Of a DNA stretch of 64,000 bases, positions 1 to 13,430 are shown one piece after another (the stretch's first letter is position 1; every line of letters starts with the position of its first letter). The stretch is from Leptoclinus maculatus (lineage: Eukaryota; Chordata; Actinopteri; Perciformes; Stichaeidae). Location: positions 3,084,601 to 3,148,600 of the forward strand of contig JAVDOI010000011.1 of NCBI GenBank assembly GCA_032191485.1, in the 5' to 3' direction. Under the pieces are notes generated by a model, which was not told the origin of the DNA, did not search any database, and worked only from the letters and a program-made list of their open reading frames with translations. Made by a program: the position numbers and the translations under genes.

Positions 1-1127
1 ACAACAGCCGCGATATGAAATAACTCTGTGCTGGCTAATGTGCTCGGCCTGAAGGTCCAGCAGGATTAGATTTGTTCATGCTGCACATAAACACATGTTC
101 TCCACGTCAGTCAGAAGGGGGGACATTATGGATCATATATCCCTCTTGGATGTATAAATGTGGATATATATATAATATGATGTACATGTTATATAAAGTC
201 TGACTTGATTTTGACTTTATAGATATTTTGTAACAGGGACGAGTGACTAAATACTGTACTTAAGCAGAATTGTATAGGGGATCTTGTGCATCAAAATGTG
301 CTTACAGGTCTTGGTTAGTACTTCTGCATATGTGACAAAATATGAATAAAGACTACAAATCAAAAAAATGTTTTTGAAGAAACGAGGGTGTGACCAGATC
401 TCTGTTGCTCCTCATCTCTGCTCGAGGCTACATTAGCCGCTACTAGCATAACACAACAACATCTACGACTGGGCAGTCTGCGATCGCGTTGCATTGTGGG
501 TAATGTAGGAGCCAGGTTTTGACAAGGAAGAAGATGAATATGTAGATGTGGTTCTGCTGAACAAGATATGTGTCCGAAAGATTCTTATAAAATAAATGTT
601 GTTTAAAACCGTATTCACATAACTTCACACATCTTGTTCCTTTGTAGCAACATGAACGTATCGGTACTCTACTAGTCAGCCTGGTCTCTGCATTGTCAAT
701 TACGCTTTGTGGGAAACTTATTTTCGTAACTTAACGTAACAAACATACTTATTTTAAGCCAAACCAAAACGTTTTACCAAATATAATCAAGTATTTTTGT
801 CGCGTTTTTGTAATTGAGAATGTACTTGTTCACAATGTGAATTAGAAAGTATTATGATGCTGTGGGCTGTAATATAAAAAGTTAATCATGTTAATTAACA
901 GCTTCAGTTTAGTTACTTTTCAGATTATTTTACATAAAATAAAACATATGATAATAGAATACAAAATATATGACAACTATGTAAATTGACAAATCACTCA
1001 AATGTCTCTATTAATACACTAATACAGCAGAAACATGTAAGAAATACAACACAGTATATGTACACGTTAACTTGTCACTAGGAGTAACACATGTTCAGTG
1101 TATTAACTGCATTAAATACATATACTT

Positions 1128-1173
1128 GTGACCCTTTGGAGGGTCCCGACCCCTATGTTGGGAACCACTGTAC
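1128..1173 (-). mobile_element. hAT-type terminal fragment
   Basis: Read on the minus strand, this short piece begins CAGTGGTTCCCAACATAGG and continues with GGGTCGGGACC. That matches the familiar terminus of non-autonomous hAT elements in vertebrates. Only one end is recognisable, so it is a relic. A TAC-rich stretch characteristic of another teleost repeat follows at about 1220-1360. Confidence 0.5.
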
Positions 1174-1214
1174 TTCATCAGTATTGGCAATATACATGAA
1201 TAGTATAATAATAT

Positions 1215-1365
1215 ATCAGAGGACATTTTACTGCATACTTTTACTTTTGATACTTTATTGATAATACTTCTGCACTTTAGTAGGATTTAGAATGCAGGAC
1301 TTTTACTTGTAATGGAGTATTTTTACATTGTTGCACTGGTACTTTTCTGAGTACTTATGACCGTC
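1215..1365. repeat. fragment of teleost 'ACTTAAGTA' hAT-like repeat
   Basis: The sequence contains the recurring phrases TTTTACTTTTGATACTTTAT, AATGCAGGACTTTTACTTGT and AATGGAGTATTTTTACA. The same phrases occur in the fuller copy at 62772-63226. It is therefore a partial copy of the dispersed family found at least eight more times in this window. Confidence 0.55.
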
Positions 1366-3332
1366 CATGTCAACATGACTATCAAACACTGTTCTCTCTT
1401 CCAGAAGTGCAGAAGGGGAACAGGTGGAATGGTTTCCCATTGCTAAATAATCACTCCAATTAGGCAATTAAAATCCGATGCAGAATCAAGTTATGGATAC
1501 CCCACGAATAAGCCCCCCGGCACTAATCACAAATCAATAAAGACACGTTTGACTGTTACGCTTTCATTAACCTATTGCTTTTGAACTGCTCACACAGATT
1601 TTGTGTGGCTTTAATTGGCTGTAAAGCAATAAAGTGTAACGTGTTGTTAGTTATAGATTCATTAGTAAATAACGTAAGTCGTTGATTATAATCATGATAA
1701 TAATGTTAAACTTAATAACGAGTCAGATATAAGCAGGGACGAGAGTGAACACCATGCAGCTTCAGAGTGCACCTGAACAGGTGTGTTGATCCTTGTTACT
1801 GCCATCATTTAAAATTATTTTTGGTTTGTTATGTACTATTAGAATTATGGGTAAATATGTCCAATAAAGAAGGTAGTGTCGATGTTTCTTAGCTGAAATC
1901 TGTTGAGTGTTTTCAGCTTTCCTGTCGCCTCTCGTTGCAGGATTGTAGTTAATCGAACCGGCCTGATGCTCATCTTTTGAACGAGGAGATGCATCCCTGA
2001 GTCACGTTCATGCTGCAAAGACACTGTGTTGAGAAGTCTCGTCATCGTAACACACTATGTGTTCTGCGATTGTCATGTTAAAAAAACATTCAGATCTGTA
2101 GATTTTAGATCAGATTTAAGTCACTAAATCTTGACGTGAACCTGATTTTTCTGCAGTGAGACCTGAGCAGACTTTAAAGCAGCTTTAGCCTGCAGCTTTA
2201 TTTTTCCTTCAGTGCTCACGTCGCCCGCACCATGGAAGCATGTATTTGTTTATTTGTACCAAATACTGTTAATTAATTGTGTCATGCTGATTGAATGTAT
2301 GATTGCGGTTGTGTACTAGAGAGTCATATCTGCATAGTCCCATCTTTGCTCTCGGCCAACCCAGAAAGGTTTGAATGTTGTTCCATCTCCAAAAAAATAT
2401 GATGAGCACAATGGCTTGTGTTGTGACTTGACTTGGAATAAAAAAGTCTTAAACATGAGTTGAGGGTTGACTTCATGTTAACCTTGTGCATATCTCCTTA
2501 ATGAATGTGTGGACGAGCAGAAATTAAAAGAACAAACAGCAGTTATTTTGTGGAAACTTTGGTAGATTTATTTCAAATTATCAGATAATGCAAAAATGAA
2601 TATGACTGATTTACACAAGGCATTGTATTTTTAAGATTAACGATAATTTCAAAATATTTTAACGCTCATTTTAGTTTTATTACACAACAGTTAAGCATTT
2701 TAGTGCATTTGAGACTCTTAATAATCTCGTTTTAATACTTTATGTCTCTTTGAATCCCTTGTAAAATCAAAGTGAATGCAACATATTGCAGAGGCTCGAA
2801 CTGTAACAGACACATAATAACTTCTCATCCTTGATCTCTATGCACCCTGCAGAGTAGAGACGATCGTCAGGCCATCAGTCTCAGACCTCCGTCCTGCCAA
2901 CTCCAGCCAGGAAGGGTCTGCAGGACGCCGTGTATCCATGCTGGAGTCACTGAAAGCTGGCTTGGTAGAAGCAGATTACTGCCTAATTGTGCTTTTCAGA
3001 GCTGCTGTGCACTGGGGGGGAGGTTACAACAGGGAGGCATGCGGTCCGGGGCCACAGCGGTGGACACTGCACCGATGGAATCCAACCTAGCAGGGTCTCA
3101 TTGATCTGCTGAAGCAAAGGTCACAAGAGTCCTGCATCTGTTGGCTGAATGACGGCCACCAGAGTAGCAGCAGCAGAGGCTTCCTCCTTCAGTTTAATCA
3201 CTTTCTTGTGGTCAACTTTTCTGATCTTTTCGAGTGAATGTGTGAAAAGCATTCTGCAGATCTCATTTCCAGTTTTGTTCATCCGCTTCCCTTTCCCCCA
3301 CCCCCCCATTATGAATCCTGAGACTGGATGAT

Positions 3333-3344
3333 CCATCTCTCTCC

Positions 3345-3375
<31 letters not shown>

Positions 3376-3376
3376 C
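3333..3376. repeat. (CT)n microsatellite
   Basis: An almost pure CT dinucleotide run. A related CT/CCT-rich tract lies at about 3530-3574 and a complementary GA run at 3782-3809. The three tracts, separated by non-repetitive DNA, could in principle pair as purine-pyrimidine structures. They produce arginine/glutamate-rich spurious reading frames. Confidence 0.85.
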
Positions 3377-3529
3377 ACATCCTTCGTCCCTGCATCCCCC
3401 CCTCCAGCACTCCACCAGCCAACCCCTGCTATTTTCACCCCACACACATCCGTCGCTGCACTTATCCAGCCTCAGACGGCTGCTGGCTCGATAGCTAAAC
3501 GGATTATCCAACAACAGAGCACCTCTCCT

Positions 3530-3574
3530 TCTCCCTCCCTCCCTCTCTCCCCCTTCTCTCTCTCTCTCTCTCCA
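3530..3574. repeat. (CT)n / CCCT-rich polypyrimidine tract
   Basis: A polypyrimidine run made of CCCT and CT units. It is the second of the three purine/pyrimidine tracts clustered between 3.3 and 3.8 kb. Confidence 0.8.
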
Positions 3575-3781
3575 TGCACTCCTCTGGCCGTGGGTCCTCG
3601 GAGGCGGAGGGGCCCAGGCTCTCCACTAGCCAGGCTCTTTATTGAGGCGTCTATGGGGCTTTATGCTGCCAGCGCTCGGCCTTGCCCTCGCCGTCATCAA
3701 TCATCCTCGGCTCCAGGGCTGCTATCACTGCCCAGACAGCCGGCCAATCGCATGCAGCCTTCCAGGAAGCTCTATAGGAGA

Positions 3782-3809
3782 TGGAGAGAGAGAGAGAGAG
3801 AGAGAGAAG
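3782..3809. repeat. (GA)n microsatellite
   Basis: About thirteen GA dinucleotides on the plus strand, in opposite polarity to the CT tracts 200-450 bp to the left. Confidence 0.85.
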
Positions 3810-5839
3810 TTGAGGGGGAGAGAAAAAAATGGAGAATCACTCTGTTTCTGTTGCTGCCAGTCTGATTTGATTGACATCTTCTGTACCTTGTGGGTGCAAA
3901 AACATTGGTATGAACCAAGATTAGATCATGAAGTGAGAGTCTGAGTCATGAAAGCACATATAACCAAGTTAAAATCATCATCATCGAAAGCATTCGGCAG
4001 TAATAACAGAGCCTTTCATGGAAGATCTATAGTAATCCTATAAGTTAGAATTTTACATGAGGGATTCAGTATAGAAATATTGCAGCAGCAAAACTATGAT
4101 TCCCCTAAGAAATAAAGCTGACGGATTAAACCCAATACGGTCAGTGTAAACTCACTAAAGACTTTCACAGTCACAGTAGACGTTTCTATAAGAATAATGT
4201 AGGTTTATTTAAAGAAACAAAGAGGAGAATTTCGATGTTAAAGCTCACTTTTCTCTTTTTCATCAAGCCTCAACAGTATGTTGAATTTCTACTCAAGTCT
4301 TAACTGGATTTTTCTTTTCTTTTCTATTTTTTTGTTGTTGTTCCTGTTGCCCCATCTCTCTCGGCAGCCCTGAGCTCTCATCCTGCTCCAGGAGGAATAG
4401 GCAGAATCTGATTACAGACCTATTTTACAGCAGACGCCGGGGCGCAATAAAGGGAGAGAGAGCACGGAAACGGGACTCGGCCCATCAATTAGATCTCTAT
4501 TAGCAGCCAATGCAGACCTCACCTCAGGAAACGCCGGGGCCCTGAAATTAAGCAATTCTTCAAGCTCGACAAGCCAGTCAACTGTGCTATATGTTTGAGA
4601 GAGGAGGAGGGAGAGGATGGTGTCCTTACCAGAGCCTCTATCCTACAAAACCTCTTATACAATCATGAAGAATAAACAATATGGACCACAAGGATTTGGC
4701 TCAAAAGAAACAGGGAAGAAGACACTAAAGACCTAAATTAAGGTCGGTTCTGAGTACCAAATACATGATAATACACCATTATTTTGGATACGCTCTAAAT
4801 TATTTGACTCTACAATTACATTAAATTACCGACATTACTTTCACAGTAAATATTACTGTGATTTAGCAGCTTTTGAATTACAATATTTAACTGTAACTTC
4901 ACAGTAAATCTCTGTAAGCTGCTGTAGAATTACAGAGTAAACGGATTGAAATACATAAAAGAAGGTCAAAAACAGAAGCATTGGCTACCTCAGGCAGAGT
5001 AAAAGTCCTATGACTGACTTTACAACCTCTGATATCTTAAGAGCACTGACAAACACAAAATATAATGGTATTATAGTCGCATTACAGTGGCTTCTTTTCT
5101 TGGTCCCTTGTCCTGTAACCTCCTTACGATGCCATTAATCTCCGACTGTTGACCTGCTGACCTGAGGCGGGACAAAATGTCAATATTGGATAATTAGCCG
5201 CAGCATTAAGGCCGTTTAGAGAGGACACCTTGAGAGGAGTCTGGCAGGGCCCGTAATTCATAATTGCCTTTTCAGGAAATTAAAAGTTTTACTTTGAAGG
5301 TTTTTCTAATTTCATCGCAGGTCTGCTCAAACGACAGCTGCTGCGAGATGTCAGATAATTGGGTTTTAGTCAGAGGGATGTGGTATTTCCATGTTAACAG
5401 GGGTTTAATGGCGGGAGAAGGGGCAGTGCAGGGATGCAGCATCAGCTTCTGAAGACTCCATGTTTATGGGTCCTTATCTGGTTTGTCTCACCCAGTATAA
5501 CCTGCGAAGAAACATTACTGGGATGGTTTCTTATGCCAGTAGCTTCGCATCAGTCAGAGGTAACCATTACTGTTAGTTTGTATGTATAAAGCAGACAAAA
5601 GACAAAGTATTCTGCTAACAGTGGCCAAGCATTATGAGGTCTTTACATAATTCTAGACATGTCAGGCCCACTTAAGGTTTATCTTGCTTATATGTCTCAC
5701 AGATGTCCGAGGTTTGGAAAAATGCTTTTACAGCTCTAATGTCTCTGCTCGATTCATTTCTGGCATGATCTGACGCAAGTCCTCCCTTAACAATCCTGTT
5801 TCTCAGTCTACTGTGGCACGCATTTCTCTATTTACTCAA

Positions 5840-6900
5840 TCAAAGGATGGCCATTTATCATCGTGAGGGACAGCTTCGTATTCGCTACCTTGCCTGCTCG
5901 GTTCCAGCACCAAATTCAGCATTTTTATGGAAAACTGCAGTCATTTTGATTGATGAAATCCAAAGATGTCCAAAACAATCCGGGGGATCCCCAACTGTGG
6001 CGCACCGGCGGGGTGCTCCAGTGTTGTCATTGTTCCGCAGAAAGAAAGGAGCGCGTCCGGAGAACACCAGGGGGAGAAAAAAAAATCACGATTTTCAGTT
6101 CAAAAGGGCCAGAAAAGCAGCGTTTCTTTACAGGCAGTGGGAAAGTGGAGGAAAACCTTTTTCCCCCCCTCTTGATGCATTCAGCTATAAAAGACACGGG
6201 CTAATAGAAACAGGCCAGAATAGTGAATTGATTATTTTTACTGTGAGGGTTGATGTTATTTGTGTTCTCGCCTGTGAGCCGGCTGAATGGCTGGCGCAAC
6301 ACATCCCCCTGCATTCATCCGATTTGCGCATATAGCCTCATTGTGTGTCATGTAGCATGCGAGAAGTAAGAATTCCTTGAAGCCGATTTCAGACCAGTGC
6401 ATGCTCACAGCTTTTATTTACCCCGGCGCTTGTCTCGTTTGCGGTGATTCATAATGTCACAAGAAATGTCACCTGTCTGGCCCTAATTGGCACCTTCTGT
6501 TATTAATACCGGGGGAGTGTGGCTCCCCTTTGCACCCGCGGAAATGAGCCTATATTGCGTATATTTAATACAACATCACCCAAAGGGAGATTCAATAAAT
6601 CTCCCCTTTAACGGCGTTTCCCCTCGAAACTCCTTCGGGCGAGTGGAGGCCGTGTCAAGATTGCGATTGTGCGCCAGTGCTTAGGACCAGCTGCTCCCAG
6701 GACAGACAAGCCCTTGTCAATTAGGCGGTGACAAGCAGGTCCTCCAACTGCCTGCAGGCGCTCCACCAGCCAGCAGTGTACAGTCCCCGCAATTAGTATC
6801 AATTTCTGTCGAGACCTCCTTGGAGCGCGCAGACACAGGCCGGGTAAATGGCCAAACATTGTCCAAATAACACCGACAGCCACAAACGACAACGTGTAAT
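5840..6900. other. candidate conserved noncoding cluster
   Basis: About 1 kb of balanced base composition containing homeodomain-like TAAT sites (for example CCCTAATTGG near 6481 and CAATTAGG near 6718), without simple repeats or transposon signatures. Open frames in it (for example 5847-6335) show no domain, no family resemblance and no codon pattern I can recognise. I read it as possible regulatory DNA. An alignment among fish genomes would decide this. Confidence 0.25.
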
Positions 6901-7039
6901 GGGGCCAGTGTTAACCGCGCGGCGCTGTGCGGAAAGAAAAACGTTTGAATTTAGGAGGATTGGGACATAAACTGAAGGGTTTAGTTTCTAAAATAAACCC
7001 CTGAAAACCTGCTGTGACCGCAACAACAACAACACGTTA

Positions 7040-7700
7040 GCACTCATGTTCCTGTTCAGGGTACCACAGTTTACCTAAAACATTGTAATTGTATTACTCA
7101 GACTATTGTGAAGAAACACTTTTGAGGAGCATTATTACCACTTATAAAGGGCTTATGTGTTGTGATAATGGCTTTATTAACGATTAATTATGCATTTAAT
7201 AATGCTTTAGAGATCAGTTAAAAGTCATGGACAAGAATTGGCAAGTTGTCAAACGTTCTGGGCAAAAATCCACTTACCTTTTATTAACACTTACAACCGC
7301 AAACCTCATGATTAAAACCCTTATTTATGTATTTCTGACTATTGCCATAAAATACTTGAGCATGAGTGGATTGATTACCAACATTTATAGACAAAACATG
7401 AAGATATGACATAATCGTTTTTACAATTGTGGGTACCAAAACAAGGCAGCCTTCATCAAGAGCTTATAATAGTTAACACTTCATTTATTAACGCTTTATA
7501 GAGCAGGTATAAGACATTAATAAGACCAAGTTTTGGGTTGGCAGGTTGGGAAAAATCCCTTTGGCTGTTCTTGTCATATCTGTTTATCAATGCAGTTCTA
7601 AATGCTTTTTGATTTCTGGTGTAACAAGCCATCAAGTCTGCGGTTATGCATGTTAATAAATCATTAATAACGTGTTTCAATCATCAGGTTTTGCAGTTGT
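7040..7700. repeat. probable dispersed repeat with TAATAAA-like internal phrases
   Basis: Phrases such as ATTATTACCACTTATAAAGG, GCTTTATTAACGATTAATTA and GACATTAATAAGACC recur in variant forms. The pair 'ggcaagttgtcaaacgttctgggcaaaaatcc' (near 7240) and 'ggcaggttgggaaaaatccc' (near 7541) are related. This resembles a teleost dispersed repeat, but I cannot assign its class. Confidence 0.35.
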
Positions 7701-10700
7701 AAATGATAATAAGAGATTGATAATTGTGTTTTGGTCCAGGTCATCTTCAGACCTGACGCTATGTTGCTCAGTTATGCCTTGCAACATAAGAACACATTTA
7801 GAGTTGCCAGGTTTGTGTTTACTTTAAGTAAATCAAGTTAGTGTTAATTAGAGGTTAGTTGGATTTTGGTCCAGATCAGCAGCCCAAGTGGTCAAACAGA
7901 GAGTTTACAAAATGTGTCCTTATTACAGTAATATAAATACTGATCTATAAAGCATTAGAAAACGATTTCATGATTGATAGTTAAGCTATTAGAGTGTATA
8001 AACTCTTCTAAAGGGTGCCCTAATGGAAATATTCACCCACTTTAAATTTACAGTAACAGCAGCTCGGAGATATTGGAAGCAAGCTGAACTCTGTGGCTCA
8101 CTATTTAAACCAAACTGGCTGTTTTGGGGTCCAATGAGAGAGTAAATAAATGTCAAGCCAGCACCGTCACAGCACTGACAACCCATAGAAAGAAGCATTG
8201 CTCACCAAGACCCCTTTGTAAACGGTGTCACCGCTAGCAGCTGGTGGTGGCATTCCCGGGCCTCGGACGCTGCCCTTTGGCCCCCGGGGGGGTTGGACTC
8301 CGGACAGGGCGGCCAAGCCGTCTCCACAGCGCCGTGATAGCTCGGGTCAGCGGGGCCACGTTTTCCAGCAGGAAAAGCTGGGGCAAAGTCGGCGAACAAA
8401 AACCCCAGAGCTCACCAGGCCAGTGGGATCATTAGTATGAGCGTTTGTTTAACTAATTAGCAAGCTGGGCAGCAGAGGGAGGCTTGTATAGGCGACATGG
8501 ACGTCATATATGGCAAAGGTACATGGGCATCCGTCAACCGCGTCAACGCTGGATGAATTGTGACTGAAGCGCAGAAATCAAGTGAAGGTTGTTTTGATTT
8601 GATTTGAAGCCCACAGCTTATAGGAGACATTAAGGACCAGCTATTCATCACATTGACCGAAATATGACAGCCACTATTAGCCAAACAGTGGCCCAGAATA
8701 ATATAAAAATATGGAGATACAGGAAGTTGTGCTTTTAATGAGCTGAAGCCGCTGAGTTTGAGAACAATACTGCGTTATTTTCAGGAGCAATAATGTTCCG
8801 CAGGGTTCAAAGTACAGGACAGGGACAGGGCAGCGCACTGAAGTTCAAGAACAGTGCAAACAGCACATGCCAACAAAAGGAGCTGCACAGCATTCAGCTG
8901 TAGAGCAGAAGAAGTTGGGTGGGAGGGTGGTGGTGGTGGGGGGCAAGGGTGCGGGTCCGCGTTAAATATGGGAAAGTTTTTGTGGAGCGAGGTCGACGGG
9001 TCAAGAAAAGTAAACAAGAGAGCAGTCTTGATGACAGAAGGAATTTAATATCAAAAATACATAAATCTTCAAGTGAGGGCAGGCGCATAATGGGCACAAA
9101 GGAGGCGAGTGTTAGAGTCAACACAGTTTTTTGTTGGCGATTAAATGGATCGGGCCAAGTTGTTAACATTTAACACAAAACGTTGGCACTAGAATAGAGG
9201 TTGAGCAGAAAAGAGAGGGGGTTTCCCTGGTGGAGCACGGCAGTGGTGACATGCGGAAAGACAGCTCATGTGCAGGGAGAGATCTGGCGCTTAATTGTGC
9301 ACCAATGCCGCACGCAGTTTGTTTTTTTAAATCATCTTAAGTCCCATTTTTTTCCCGGTCTGTTGACATTTTGATACCTGCTATTGTGGGACGAGCTTAC
9401 CCTTATTGTGTTAAATAGCGCGCTCTTGGCGTCGTTGCGCATTTACGCACGCATTTCTACGTGAATCCTTGTGGATGCACTGACGGATAATCCCACCTCA
9501 TCTCGTTGAATCACATTACTGCATGGCTATCCTTCATCTGATACAATTAATCTTCCCATGTTGTAGGAAATAGGCCCACATTTGTCTCCACGTCCCCTCT
9601 GACATGCTGCCACACTGGACGCAGCGCTGAGAACTCTGTCTGACCTTCGCCCTCGCCCCTGCGACGCCCTGCAAGTTCCCCGGCAGTCGCAAACAACTCT
9701 GAATTCCATAATTCTTTGCGAAAAGGCACTATTAGGGAAAAATCCTTCCTTTTTGACAATTTAATAGTGCAAACTAATCATCTGGTTGACACGGGCCATT
9801 CATCTCCGTACAGGCGGACAAAGACAAGGCCTTTTCCAAAGGTTCGTCTGGACCCTGCAGTCAGACCAGCCTCTATTTTCAGATCAAGTGCACAATAAAA
9901 GCATTGTGACTGCTTAATGGCTATGTTTGTGAAGCCACCCAAAACCCAGTGTATTAAATGCTTTTTTTTTTTTTTTTTTGACTAACGGCTGCAGAACTGA
10001 GAATAAACCGGTTTCAATGAGAAGCAGAATGATATAAAACTTTGCACTTTAAAGCAATCAAACACGAAACAAAAGACAGAGGGACAAAAAAACTGGGGCG
10101 CCACAAAATTGCTTAAACCCCCCAAGTTATGAATTCGTTTCTGAATCAATTTAGCGGTGCAGGCATTTTCCAAACATCCTCTTGCGGGAGTAACAAGACA
10201 GGGAAATTGATCCGGTGAGACCTCACCTCTCGGTGCGCCTCAATAAAAGAGACACCAGCCTCTCTCGACGACTGTGTAATTTTTAATATATATGCAATAA
10301 ATGTTCAATTTGTTTCCAGAAATGACGGGAAATAATAACGTAAAATTTTAAAGCCATCCATTACAGCCACAACAATGCTCGTGCATACGTGCTGTGACGC
10401 AGAGTGCTTTGATTAATTCACGTTTTGATTGTGTTTGATGAAGCAATAACGTTACAAAGCTCGACTTTGGACCAGTTGGACCATTTTCCCTCTTGAAAAA
10501 CAAAGATGACGGTGGCTGTGCTTTGATTATACATTCATATATACGTATATTGATTTTATTTTTTTAAGCACATATAGATCACTTTTAACACTTTCTAAAG
10601 AGGTTTTTTCTGTTTGTTTTTCAGGTTTTGTCTGCTGCTGAACTTCAGGATCCTCAAGGGTGAATTTCCACACAAATTATCCAAATTATGAGTGACATCC

Positions 10701-13199
10701 AATTAAAGCTGTCAGCCTATTTCCCTAAGCAGTACTCATCAAGATAATTGTACATCTTCAGTCACAAAAACCCTCTATAGGATTCAAATATTTGATTTCA
10801 AAATGGGCTACTATTGGCTAGAAATCTGTAAATTATTTGGGATGAATTAAATCTGCTAATTGTATGATTATAATCCCATCATTTAAATAGTCAATTAATG
10901 TTGATGTGAAATATGGAGACTATGTTATGTGAATATCCTTATCATAAAAAAAAATCAACTATTAAAGTTATTAGTAAACTATTTCTCCTATCCAAGGATG
11001 ATAAATGCCACATATTCATTTCAGTGTAAACTCATATTGAAACACCACAAGTCCCTGTAGGCATGTTAAAGTGATCATTTGGGAGATATTTTTAAGGATC
11101 CATTGAATAAAAGGTCACAATCACTTCAGTGCTGAGTGTTTTTCAGTCTGGTTGCAGCTCAGACGTGGATGTGTTCAAATGCAGGTATGAGGGGAGGCCG
11201 GGGGGTCTCGGATCGCTGTAGACCTTGACACAAAGTGCATTAAGTTGGCTGATCTCTCTCAAACAGTTTGATTAATTCACTCCCATTCAGGCCCAAGCGA
11301 GCAAGGAGTGGAGGGGACGTGACCAATGACATAATAGGCTCTGTCAAGCAGCCTTGCAAAACGCCCAGACCATTTGTGGTGACAATCCTGATGCCATCGG
11401 TTCCATTATAGACCCCCATTCAACCCAGAAACCAACATAGCTTTACTCCCAAAAAAGGGAAAAGTCAGCTTTCTGGTGGATTCCCTTTGCTTTCTATGTC
11501 AATAGGTTTTGGCTCAAGGCCCATTGTGGGCATCAGACTCCCTCCAGCCCTTAAAGAAAGTGCTGTTTTTACACCAAACACTAAATTAAAAAAAAGAGAT
11601 TGTGCAGACATATCCCCTCTAGGAATATTGATTACATTTGTTATTTGTATTACATTTTTAGTAATATTATTTTTTTAAATATGAAATAATTTAAAGATAA
11701 GCACAAAGGCTGCTCTTTTTCTGAAAATGCATTAGCAATATAAACACAATGTTTGTGCACACTTCTCCTGTTAAGGGATGTATTAATATTGAACTCCTTA
11801 CATTCCAAAACCTGCAGAAAGCTCATTTCCTTTTTTTCCTGATTTCACTTCTGTGATAATTGCATGAATCAGAAACAGGATTTCAGTGACGGTTTCATCT
11901 TTGCACACATGCAGAGACAAGAGATTTATATAAAAGGAGTTCTGAGTCTATAACTAGCACACAGTGAAGACCTTGATTAAGAAAGATAGGAAATGTAGCT
12001 GCATCAGGCGCTTCATAAACCGCAGCCTTCTTTGTAAAATGGATTTCTTGCATGCAAGGAACAAAAAAAGAAAAGCTCAAGATGAAAGCTAAGAGGCCGA
12101 GAGTAAAGCCTGAATCTGGTCACTCCAAAAAATCCTGCAAGAAAACAGACTTTCTCCCCAAAAAAGTGTGTTATGTTTTCCTCAAATCAAGGTGGAACAA
12201 TTTGGATGTAAATCTCCCACAAGATGACCAAACACCAACATGTGTATTTTCATTTGAGCATATGTGACAGATTTAGAAAAATGCTGCATGATCCGAAGAA
12301 CAACAGAGGAGCATGTTTGTTTAGCTTCAGCCTCTGAAGCTTCACATCCTCTGAAGCAACAACCAGCTTTTCTCTTTTGTTGCAAATATTGGATGTCAAC
12401 ATATTTGTGTCAAACAAACTGGTTGTAATCTTCCCAAATAAAAAAAAGGGAATACATTAGGTAAACAACCAAATTAACTAATGAGCTGCAGCAATAAAGC
12501 GAGAGCCTTGACCTCCATTATGTAGGAAATATGATACTTAAAGAGGAGAGATCATCTTACGGGTTCTCCTGCAGTTTTAGTGACTTTTGACTGTTTTGCA
12601 AATTGTTGCCTCTTTGCTGTCAGTAACGAACAAAACAGCAAAAGCATCAAAGCAAAAGGTGAGCATGAAGGTGTTTAGAGCGAGTATTTCAAATTGTTTG
12701 TTTTTTTAACATTTTGGAGGCCTCCATTCTAAGAGAGAGCTTTACAGGGGAATTCATTCCCATCATGGGATAATGGTGTGAAACGCCTTCTCGGATCAGG
12801 CGACAAAGAGATAAAAGGCAGAGAAGCCTGTTGATAACTCGCTTTATTGTTTCTTTTACCAGTTTGAGGGAAATGCACCGTGTCCTTCTTTTCCTCCCCA
12901 TCAAACCAGCTCTTTCTTCCCGTCGTCTTCCTCGCTTGTCCCCGATTTTCGTCCCTTCTACCACACCCTGTTTGTTTTGGGCCGAATGGAGCCAGAGACT
13001 GAGATAGAGCGATTACAAGCGCATTCCTTTGAGTACACGACGGTTTATTTCTTTTAGAAAGCTTTCACTTCGGTCCGTCACTCACTCTCTATTCTTGTCT
13101 TTCTTTCTCCCGAGAGCTTTGAAGGGAAGGATGAAATAAGATGAAGGGATAAAGTGAGCGCAGGTTGAGAGTTGTTTCGTTCTCGTAGAGAAAGCGAGG

Positions 13200-13430
13200 A
13201 TCACTAAATATATTGTTGTTATTATTAGGCCTATTATTATCGCAATAGTTGTATTTTTGCTGTGTATATAGTCGTAACAGTGTTCAATATTTCCATTAAA
13301 TATTATGATAATACGAATAATTATAACATAATAATAATAACAAATATTCATAATAATAATAATACCATCGTTGTTATTATTATTATAATGCTGATAATAA
13401 TAATAGTTTACAAAAAATTACAAATAAAAA
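13200..13430. repeat. (TTA/ATA)n-rich low-complexity tract
   Basis: The tract is dominated by ATT/ATA/AAT trinucleotide runs. It yields isoleucine/asparagine-rich spurious frames on both strands and has no gene content. Confidence 0.8.

Noticed and set aside
497..520. TGCATTGTGGGTAATGTAGG as a possible ZNF143-type promoter site
   Set aside because: Similar words are frequent in fish dispersed repeats and no exon or CpG promoter follows.
3121..3944. Arg/Glu-rich frames
   Set aside because: Translations of CT/GA microsatellites without other coding signs.
5847..6335. 162-codon open frame, plus strand
   Set aside because: No domain, no splice-linked neighbours, and two overlapping alternative frames of similar quality; it looks like chance in GC-balanced noncoding DNA.
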